Assembly (NCBI RefSeq): GCF_002885955.2
Contig: NZ_POQS01000001.1
Coordinates: forward strand, 360,757-400,341
DNA: 39,585 nucleotides
DNA from: Achromobacter pulmonis
GTDB taxonomy: Bacteria > Pseudomonadota > Gammaproteobacteria > Burkholderiales > Burkholderiaceae_B
Direction: 5' to 3'
Below, piece by piece: positions 33,772 through 39,585 of this stretch; position 1 is the stretch's first letter; every line of letters starts with the position of its first letter. The notes below the pieces were generated by a model. It was not told where the DNA came from. It ran no database searches and saw nothing but the letters and a program-made list of their open reading frames with translations. The translations under genes and the position numbers were made by a program.

Positions 33772-34401
33772 ATGTCCGATGTGTTTACCGAAGGTCTTTG
33801 CAGCACCTTGCTGGCCGACGTGGGCGCGCGCGCGATGCACGCGCCGATCAAGCCGCTGCGGGCGGGGTGGCTGTTGCGCGGCCGCGCGCTCACCGTGTCG
33901 GTGCCGGCCGGCGACAACCTGGCGATTCATGCCGCGCTGGCCGCCGCGCGGCCGGGCGACGTGCTGGTGGTCGACGCCCAGGGCTACGCGGACCGCGCCG
34001 TGATGGGCGGAATCATGTGCGCCCAGGCGGCGGCGGCCGGCCTCAGCGGCGTCGTGGTCGACGGCGCCATGCGCGACGCCGCCGAGCTGCGCGCCGGCGC
34101 GCTGCCGGTGTTCGCCGCGGCGTTGTCGCCGGCGGGGCCGACCAAGACCGGCGGCGGCAGCGTCGGCCGCCCGATCCGGTGCGGCGGCGTGGCCGTCAAT
34201 CCGGGCGACTGGGTGCTGGGCGACGACGACGGCCTGGTCGTGTTCAGCCCCGACGAAAGCGAGGCCTTGATCGCCGCGGCGCTGGCCAAGGGCCGCGCCG
34301 AAGCGCTGCGCATGGCAGCCATCGCCCGCGGCGAACTCAGGCCGGTCTGGCTCGACGAGGCGTTGGCGCGCGCCACGCTGGACATCGCGCCGGCGCGCTA
34401 G
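33772..34401 (+). CDS. RraA-fold aldolase, GalC/LigK-like 4-carboxy-4-hydroxy-2-oxoadipate aldolase
   Basis: A 209-residue member of the RraA/HMG-CHA aldolase family. The metal and substrate site is VVVDGAMRD (R101, D102), preceded by PGDVLVVDAQGYADRAVMGG. These are features of class II pyruvate aldolases such as GalC, LigK and ProA, which split 4-carboxy-4-hydroxy-2-oxoadipate to pyruvate and oxaloacetate. With the GalB-like hydratase 5 nt upstream it forms the last two steps of gallate or protocatechuate 4,5-cleavage. The RNase E inhibitor RraA itself shares the fold but is shorter (~160 residues). The ATG at 33772 is preferred over a GTG one codon earlier. Confidence 0.82.
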   Translation: MSDVFTEGLCSTLLADVGARAMHAPIKPLRAGWLLRGRALTVSVPAGDNLAIHAALAAARPGDVLVVDAQGYADRAVMGGIMCAQAAAAGLSGVVVDGAMRDAAELRAGALPVFAAALSPAGPTKTGGGSVGRPIRCGGVAVNPGDWVLGDDDGLVVFSPDESEALIAAALAKGRAEALRMAAIARGELRPVWLDEALARATLDIAPAR

Positions 34402-34449
34402 TCCGGCCCCGCACAAGAAGATTCCCGCATTACCCACAGGAGGAAGACA

Positions 34450-35412
34450 ATGTTGCTCAAACAAACGCTGGGCGCCATCGCCCTGGTCGCAGCGCTTGCG
34501 CCCATGTCCCAGGCCCAGGCCGAATATCCGGAACGTCCCATCCGCATGGTCGTGCCGTTCGCGGCCGGCGGCCCGGCCGACATGGTCGGGCGCGAATTCG
34601 CCAAACTGTTCGGCGACCGCCTCGGGCAGCCGGTGGTGGTGGTGAACGCCGGCGGCGGCCACGGCGTGCCGGCCCTGAACCAGGTGCTGGGCGCCGAAGC
34701 GGACGGCTATACGCTGCTGATGCCGGCCTCCGGCAACATGACGGTGCCGTCCAAGGCCATGCAAGGCAAGAACGTGCTGGAACTGCTGGCGCCGATCAGC
34801 CTGCTGACGGAGAGCCCGCACGTGCTGGTGGTCAACGCCAAGCTGCCGGTGGATTCGGTGCAGGGCCTGGTCGATTACGCCCGCGCCCATCCCGGCAAGG
34901 TCAATTTCGGCTCGGCGGGCGTGGGCGGCGTGGCCCACCTGGGCATGGAGCTTTTCAAGAGCAACGCCAAGATCGACGTGGTGCACGTGCCGTATCGGGG
35001 CACCTCGCAGGTGCTGACGGACCTGGCCTCGGGCCAGGTGCAGGCGCTGTTCAGCAGCATGCCTTCGCTCAAGCCCATGATCGACAAGGGTTCGATCAGG
35101 GCGCTGGCCATGAGCGCGCCCAGCAAGGGCGCTGACACGGCCACGCTGCCGCTGGTTTCGCAGACCGTGCCGGGCGTGTCGTACACGACCTGGTATGGCC
35201 TGTTCGCCAAGGCGGGCACGCCGCCCGAGGTGCTGGCGAAGCTGAACCAGGCCGTGATCGAAACGCTGAAGAATCCCGAGCTGAACCAGAAGTTCGAATC
35301 CCAGGGCGTGGAGTTCGTGTCCAGTTCGCCGCAAGGGCTGGCCGACATCGTGCGGCGCGACACGAAGCAATGGACGGCGCTGATCGAGCAGGCGGGCATC
35401 GAGATCGAATGA
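34450..35412 (+). CDS. Bug-family periplasmic solute-binding protein
   Basis: A 320-residue TctC-like receptor. The signal peptide ends near A-Q-A at residue ~24. The mature protein has IRMVVPFAAGGPADMVGREF, VVVNAGGGHGVPALN, HVPYRGTSQVLTDLASGQVQ and IRALAMSA. AGGAGGA sits 6 nt before the ATG. It follows the GalC-like aldolase by 48 nt without a terminator and is likely co-transcribed, so its ligand may be an aromatic or tricarboxylic acid feeding that pathway. The VNAGGGHG loop replaces the more usual ENKPGAG, which may alter ligand choice. Confidence 0.92.
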   Translation: MLLKQTLGAIALVAALAPMSQAQAEYPERPIRMVVPFAAGGPADMVGREFAKLFGDRLGQPVVVVNAGGGHGVPALNQVLGAEADGYTLLMPASGNMTVPSKAMQGKNVLELLAPISLLTESPHVLVVNAKLPVDSVQGLVDYARAHPGKVNFGSAGVGGVAHLGMELFKSNAKIDVVHVPYRGTSQVLTDLASGQVQALFSSMPSLKPMIDKGSIRALAMSAPSKGADTATLPLVSQTVPGVSYTTWYGLFAKAGTPPEVLAKLNQAVIETLKNPELNQKFESQGVEFVSSSPQGLADIVRRDTKQWTALIEQAGIEIE

Positions 35413-35447
35413 AGGCGCGCGCCTGGCCGGGCGCGTATAGTGGCAGC

Positions 35448-35690
35448 ATGAAGATCCGTCACTCAGCCCTCAAGCCAGTTCTTGCCGCGCTCGCCTGCGC
35501 GGCGGTCGCCGCCTGCGCCGATAGTCCGCCCCGGCAAACGGATATGGACTATCGGAGCCGGCCGCCTTCGGCCGCGCACGGAAGCCAGAGCGCGCCGGGC
35601 CAGCGCCTGACCATCCAGTCCGGCGAAGGCGAAAAACTGAATCTTCCCTGGTTCATCCAGGACACCCAGGACTGGATCAACAGTAATTGA
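35448..35690 (+). CDS. Small lipoprotein, function unknown
   Basis: An 80-residue precursor with signal MKIRHSALKPVLAALACAAV and lipobox V-A-A-C (C23). The mature ~58 residues are hydrophilic, with a Ser/Pro-rich stretch and a C-terminal LPWFIQDTQDWINSN segment. I recognise no family. An alternative ATG at 35409 overlaps the Bug stop (ATGA) and would extend the N-terminus by 13 residues, placing the signal peptide internally; this is less likely. Only 9 nt separate its stop from that of the convergent lactonase. Confidence 0.65.
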   Translation: MKIRHSALKPVLAALACAAVAACADSPPRQTDMDYRSRPPSAAHGSQSAPGQRLTIQSGEGEKLNLPWFIQDTQDWINSN

Positions 35691-35699
35691 ACCGGCCGC

Positions 35700-36623
35700 T
35701 CAGCGCGAGCCGGGCCTGGCCAGCGCCAGACCGGGATGCGGCGCCCGCGCGCACAGGATCGAGCCGGACACCGATTCGGTGCAGAACAGCTTGCGGCGGT
35801 CATCCATGCCGAATGCGATGTTGGTGGTGGACGCGCCCGCCGGACTGCGCCACACGATGAGCGGTTCGGCGCGGTGGTTGAGCAGCCAGACATACCCCAG
35901 GCCGGGATTGCAGACCAGCAGATTGCCTGCCTCGTCCACCGTCAGGCCGTCCGGCCCGCTGGGGCCGTACGAGGTGAAGAACTGGCTTGCCTTGCTGACG
36001 CTGCCGTCGGCCATCAGCGGCACGCGCCACACGCAGTTGCCGCGCGTGACTGCCAGGTACAGCACCTTGCCGTCGGGCGACAGCGCCACGCCGTTGGGGC
36101 TGGGCACGTTGTCCAGCAGGCAGTCCAGGCCGCCATCGGGGCGCAGGCGGTACAGCCGGCCGGTGGGGTCGTGCAGGCCGCTCTGGCCCTGGTCGGTGAA
36201 GTACAGATTGCCCCGGGCGTCGAAGATCAGGTCGTTCACGCCCTTGAAGCGCTCGCTGTTGCGGCGCGCCAGATAGGGCGCGACCTGGCCGCTCGCGATG
36301 TCCAGCGTCATCAGGCCATTCTTGTAGTCGGTGATCAGCAGGCGGCCGTCGTCCAGGAACTTCATGCCGTTGGGCTCGCCGTCGTACTCGGCCACGAGCG
36401 ACCACTCGCGGTCCGCCCCGATACGGAACACGCGGCCCCACGGAATGTCGGCCACATACAGATTGCCGTGACGGTCGAACACGGGGCCTTCCAGAAAGGA
36501 GTCGACGGGCGCGCCGCCGCGGTTGGCGTCCGCCCAGTCGCTGCGTTCGGGACGGCGCCAGCGCTCGGGCATGGACGTCCAGACTTCGAATTGCGCCAAC
36601 TCGGGCGCTTGCGCGTAAAACAT
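35700..36623 (-). CDS. SMP-30/gluconolactonase-family hydrolase
   Basis: A 307-residue six-bladed propeller of the SMP-30/LRE family. Likely metal ligands are E45 in SFLEGPVFD, N177 in SPNGVALSPDG and D225 in GPDGLTVD, matching the Glu-Asn-Asp set of regucalcin. It hydrolyses sugar or carboxylic acid lactones, often to feed a sugar-acid pathway. No signal peptide is seen, so it should be cytoplasmic. GGGGAG precedes the ATG. It is the last gene of the minus-strand operon with Bug, 2-hydroxyacid dehydrogenase and RraA-like genes. Confidence 0.88.
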   Translation of the reverse strand: MFYAQAPELAQFEVWTSMPERWRRPERSDWADANRGGAPVDSFLEGPVFDRHGNLYVADIPWGRVFRIGADREWSLVAEYDGEPNGMKFLDDGRLLITDYKNGLMTLDIASGQVAPYLARRNSERFKGVNDLIFDARGNLYFTDQGQSGLHDPTGRLYRLRPDGGLDCLLDNVPSPNGVALSPDGKVLYLAVTRGNCVWRVPLMADGSVSKASQFFTSYGPSGPDGLTVDEAGNLLVCNPGLGYVWLLNHRAEPLIVWRSPAGASTTNIAFGMDDRRKLFCTESVSGSILCARAPHPGLALARPGSR

Positions 36624-36639
36624 GGCGTCTCCCCGGGGC

Positions 36640-37620
36640 CTACTTGGCGTCGTAGCCGATGCTGCGCGCCACCTTGCCCCACATCGCGTTGCTGTCGGCC
36701 AGGATGCGGCCGAACTCGGCGGCGTCGACCGCGCGCGGTTCGGCGCCCATCTTGGTCGCGAAGGTCTGCATTTCTTCCGAGGCCATGGCCTTGGCGACCT
36801 CGCGCTGCAGGCGTTCGGTGACCTCGGGCGGCGTGCCCTTGGGCGCCCACAGGCCGGTCCAGTTGACCACGCCGAAATCCTTCACGCCGGCTTCCGAAAA
36901 GGTCGGCACCTCGGGCAGCACGGCCAGCCGCTGTGCGCCGCTGACGGCCAGCAGCCGCAATTGTCCGCCTTGCACCGGGCCCATGACGCCGGTGGTGGAG
37001 GCGAACTGGAAGTCGATCACTTTGCCCAGCACCGCCTGGGTGGCTTCGGCCGCGCCCTTGAAAGGCACGTGCATGAACTTTACGCCGGTCGCCAGCGCCA
37101 GGCCTTCGGCGGCGAAGTGCGGCGTGGTGCCCGGGCCGCCCGAGCCATAGGTGACCGTGTCGGGCTTGACGCGCGCCTGCGCGATGAGGTCATCGAGCTT
37201 GCGGTACGGGCTGTCGGCCGATACCGCCAGCGCCATCGGCGCGAACACGAAAGCCGAAATCGGCTGCAGGTCTTTGGCGGGATCGAAGGGCAGCTGCTTG
37301 AAGATATGGGGCAGCAGCGAGTAGGTCGTGTCGTTGGCCAGCAGCGTGTAGCCGTCCGGCGCGGCGCGGGCCACCTGGCTCACGCCGATGGTGCCGGTGG
37401 CGCCGGGCTTGTTCTCCACGATGAAGCTCTGGCCGGTCTGCGTCGACAGCATCTGCGCCATCTTGCGCGTGGCCACGTCGACCGCGCCGCCGGGGCCGTA
37501 GGGCACCACCACCCGCACCGGGCGGCTGGGCCAGGCGTCGGCGGCTTGCGCCGCCCCGCAGGCCAGGAGCGGCAGGGCGGCGGCAAGCATGAATGCGCGG
37601 GCTCGGATACGGTAGGTCAT
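36640..37620 (-). CDS. Bug-family periplasmic solute-binding protein
   Basis: A 326-residue TctC-like receptor with a signal peptide ending around A-Q-A-A-D. Characteristic segments are VRVVVPYGPGGAVDVATRKM, FIVENKPGATGTIGVSQVA, MHVPFKGAAEATQAVLGKVI and LRLLAVSG. AGGAGGAAG lies just before the ATG. It sits between the dehydrogenase (28 nt) and the lactonase (16 nt), so all are one operon. The ligand is probably the acid or lactone handled by these enzymes. No membrane subunits accompany it. Confidence 0.93.
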   Translation of the reverse strand: MTYRIRARAFMLAAALPLLACGAAQAADAWPSRPVRVVVPYGPGGAVDVATRKMAQMLSTQTGQSFIVENKPGATGTIGVSQVARAAPDGYTLLANDTTYSLLPHIFKQLPFDPAKDLQPISAFVFAPMALAVSADSPYRKLDDLIAQARVKPDTVTYGSGGPGTTPHFAAEGLALATGVKFMHVPFKGAAEATQAVLGKVIDFQFASTTGVMGPVQGGQLRLLAVSGAQRLAVLPEVPTFSEAGVKDFGVVNWTGLWAPKGTPPEVTERLQREVAKAMASEEMQTFATKMGAEPRAVDAAEFGRILADSNAMWGKVARSIGYDAK

Positions 37621-37648
37621 TTGTCTTCCTCCTGTTTTTCGTCGTGCG

Positions 37649-38590
37649 TCAGGCCCGCGGGCGGGCCAGCACGTCCAGCGCGTTGCGGGCGGCGGCCACG
37701 CCCATGTTGACGTAGGCCGCGCCGGTCACGCCGCCGATGTGCGGGCTGAGAATGATGCGGGGTTCCTGCTGGAACGGATGGCCGGGCGCCATGGGTTCGA
37801 CCGCGAAGCTGTCCAGGCCGGCGGCTCGGACGTGGCCCGAGCGCACCGCCTGCAGCAGCGCGTCCTCGTCGACCAGGCCGCCGCGCGCGGTGTTCACCAG
37901 GATCACGCCGGGCCGGCACTGCGCCAGCGTCTGCGCATTGACCATGCCGCGGTTCTCGTCGGTGAGCGGGCAATGCAGCGACACCACGTCGGACTCGCGC
38001 CAGATCGTGTCCAGCGGCACGCTTGCGAGGTAGTCCGGCAGGTTCGCGGCGTAGGGGTCGAAGCCGATCACGCGCATGCCCAGCCCGTGCGCCATGGCCG
38101 CCATGCGCCGGCCGATGGCGCCCAGGCCGACCAGGCCGATGGTCTTGCCGCCCAGCTCCAGGCTTTTGTGGGTGGACTTGTCCCAGTGGCCCGCGCGCAT
38201 GCGCTGGTCCAGCCCCACGACGGACTTGGCGCAGGCCAGCAGCAGCGCCAGCGCCTGTTCGGCCACGGCGGCGGCGTTCACGCCCACCGCCGCGACGACC
38301 TCGATGCCGCGCTGGGCGGCGGCCACCTTGTCGATGGTGTCCGTGCCGCTGCCGTGCTTGGAAATCACCCGCAGCGCCGGGGCCGCGTCCATCGCAGCCG
38401 CGCCCACGCGGTTGTAGCGCACGATGATGGCCACCGGATTGTGCTCGCGGCACAGTGCGACGATGCCTTCTTCGGTGGGAGTCTGGCCGGCGTAGACCAG
38501 TTCGAAATCCTGCAGCAGCGCCTGCGCCTCGGGCGCCAGGTCGGCCGCGGTCACGACGATGGCGGGCTTGCCCGCAGCGGCGGCGCTCAC
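37649..38590 (-). CDS. D-isomer-specific 2-hydroxyacid dehydrogenase
   Basis: A 313-residue NAD(P)-dependent dehydrogenase of the SerA/PGDH-like family. The dinucleotide fold has GLVGLGAIGRRMA (GxGxxG), the catalytic arginine lies in NTARGGLVDEDAL and the catalytic histidine in LSPHIGGVT. It lacks the C-terminal ACT domain of true SerA. It should interconvert a 2-oxoacid and a D-2-hydroxyacid made or used by the neighbouring RraA-like aldolase. The start is a GTG at 38590 with AAGGAG 8 nt upstream, overlapping the aldolase stop as GTGA; upstream in-frame codons are arginine-rich shadow. Confidence 0.9.
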   Translation of the reverse strand: MSAAAAGKPAIVVTAADLAPEAQALLQDFELVYAGQTPTEEGIVALCREHNPVAIIVRYNRVGAAAMDAAPALRVISKHGSGTDTIDKVAAAQRGIEVVAAVGVNAAAVAEQALALLLACAKSVVGLDQRMRAGHWDKSTHKSLELGGKTIGLVGLGAIGRRMAAMAHGLGMRVIGFDPYAANLPDYLASVPLDTIWRESDVVSLHCPLTDENRGMVNAQTLAQCRPGVILVNTARGGLVDEDALLQAVRSGHVRAAGLDSFAVEPMAPGHPFQQEPRIILSPHIGGVTGAAYVNMGVAAARNALDVLARPRA

Positions 38591-39270
38591 AGCGATTCTC
38601 CTTCCTTCAGGACGCCGGCGGCGCGCAGCGCGGCGGCGAGCCACTTGGCTTCGGTGTCGCCGGCCTGGATCGCGGCGATGCGCGCGGCTTCGTCGCGCAC
38701 CTTCTTCTCGGCCGCGGGCAGCAGGCCTTCGATCTTTTCGCGTTCGACCACCACCACGCCGTCGGCGTCGCCGATGATGAAGTCGCCCGGATTGACCGTC
38801 ACGCCGCCCACCGAGACGGGATGGCCGATGCGGCCGGGCACGTTCTTGGTGGGGCCGTTGGGATTGGCGCCGGCGGCGAACACCGGGTAGTCCATTTCAA
38901 TGATTTCCGCCGTGTCGCGCGCGGCGCCGTCCATCACCACGCCGGCGATGCCCAGCTTGCGGCAGGCGTTCATCATGATGGTGCCCATCAGCGCCGAGCT
39001 GAGATCGCCCTTGCCGTCGATCACCAGCACGTCGCCCGGCCGTGCCAGGGACATCGCCGCGTGGATCATGAGGTTGTCGCCGGGGCGGACCTCCACGGTC
39101 AGCGCCGTGCCGGCCAGTTTCATGCCGGGATGCAGCGGGCGGATGCGGCCGTTGAGCGCGCCGCGGCGGCCGGCCACGTCGGCCAGGATGGCGGGTTGCA
39201 GCTGCGCGGCGCGGCGCACGATCTCGGCGTCGACGCGCGGAAAGTCCTTGATGATGTCCTGATTGGCCAT
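38587..39270 (-). CDS. RraA-family aldolase (4-hydroxy-4-methyl-2-oxoglutarate aldolase-like), second copy
   Basis: A 227-residue RraA/HMG-CHA aldolase family protein. The site motif is VVMDGAARD (R118, D119), preceded by RPGDVLVIDGKGDLSSALMG. PVSVGGVTVNPGDFIIGDAD follows, as in dimethylmenaquinone methyltransferase-annotated relatives, a historical misnomer. It may release pyruvate from a 4-hydroxy-2-oxoacid. It overlaps the dehydrogenase start by 4 nt. AGGA precedes the ATG at 39270. It differs clearly from the GalC-like copy at 33772, so it is a paralogue rather than a duplicate. Confidence 0.87.
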   Translation of the reverse strand: MANQDIIKDFPRVDAEIVRRAAQLQPAILADVAGRRGALNGRIRPLHPGMKLAGTALTVEVRPGDNLMIHAAMSLARPGDVLVIDGKGDLSSALMGTIMMNACRKLGIAGVVMDGAARDTAEIIEMDYPVFAAGANPNGPTKNVPGRIGHPVSVGGVTVNPGDFIIGDADGVVVVEREKIEGLLPAAEKKVRDEAARIAAIQAGDTEAKWLAAALRAAGVLKEGESL

Positions 39271-39308
39271 GAGTGTTCCTGTAGAGAGTAGGGAATCGGG
39301 GCGGGGGA

Positions 39309-39585
39309 TCAGGCCGGCTTGATGCCGGCCTCGCGGATGACCTTGCCCCATTTGTCGAAGTCAGCCTTGCGGATCTGGTCCAGGGCCTGCGGCGTGCCGC
39401 CGGCCAGCGTGATGCCGAGCTGCCCGGCCAGTTCGACCAGCGCGGGGCTTTGCAGCGCGCGGCCGATACCGGCGTTGAGCCGGGCGATCGCCTCGGCGGG
39501 CGTGGCGGCCGGCGCGAACACCGCCTGCCACTGCTCCACCACGAAGTCGTCGTAGCCCGCCTCGGCCATCGTGGGCACGCCGGGC
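39309..39585 (-). CDS. Bug-family periplasmic solute-binding protein, C-terminal part
   Basis: The last ~92 residues of a TctC-like receptor; the 5' part lies beyond the right edge. The visible end shows VPTMAEAGYDDF, VFAPAATPAEAIARLN and FDKWGKVIREAGIKP, all typical Bug C-terminal elements. It precedes the RraA-like gene by 38 nt in the same direction and is the upstream member of the catabolic operon seen here. The methionine at 39578 is internal. Confidence 0.92.
   Translation of the reverse strand, partial: PGVPTMAEAGYDDFVVEQWQAVFAPAATPAEAIARLNAGIGRALQSPALVELAGQLGITLAGGTPQALDQIRKADFDKWGKVIREAGIKPA

Overview
The window looks like the chromosome of a high-GC betaproteobacterium of the Alcaligenaceae, most likely Bordetella or Achromobacter. 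Three things point there: a complete alcaligin locus in the Bordetella gene order (alcABCDE, alcR, alcS, fauA), four Bug-type (TctC-like) periplasmic solute-binding genes without membrane partners, and a 742-residue monomeric NADP isocitrate dehydrogenase. Species cannot be fixed from the sequence alone.

Layout. 1-197: 3' end of a polar amino acid ABC ATPase. 211-14638 (minus strand): siderophore block. It contains alcA-alcB-alcC-alcD-alcE for alcaligin synthesis, alcR (AraC-type sensor/activator), alcS (MFS exporter), fauA (TonB-dependent ferric-alcaligin receptor), then a four-gene FecBCDE/FhuBCD-type ABC importer packed with 4-nt overlaps directly behind fauA. Fur-box-like sequences precede alcA, alcR and fauA. 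14957-16356 (plus): divergent FetA/FetB-type metal exporter. Import, synthesis, export and iron-overflow functions are therefore contiguous.

16420-20782: icd (minus), then ilvA (plus) behind what looks like a classical isoleucine attenuator: a 20-codon Ile-rich leader peptide, an antiterminator pairing and a rho-independent terminator. 20815-22917: kdgD-like sugar-acid dehydratase divergent from a Bug gene, with matching inverted motifs between them. 22982-28069 is more accessory and partly AT-richer: a proline-rich secreted protein, a self-inhibitable Fic protein with a dyad in its promoter region, an LctP-family permease, a short gene remnant with a strong hairpin, and an AbiEi/AbiEii-type toxin-antitoxin pair with a visible promoter/operator.

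28088-32193: small lipoprotein and exported protein, a lipoprotein-type penicillin/AHL acylase, and a PmtA-like methyltransferase. 32241-35412: an IclR regulator divergent from a GalB-like hydratase, a GalC/RraA-like aldolase and a Bug protein, resembling the lower part of gallate/protocatechuate 4,5-cleavage metabolism. 35448-39585: a small lipoprotein, then a minus-strand catabolic operon: Bug (partial), a second RraA-like aldolase, a 2-hydroxyacid dehydrogenase, Bug, and an SMP-30-type lactonase. No tRNA, rRNA, CRISPR array or insertion sequence was seen. All functional calls rest on motif and family recognition by eye, without database searches.
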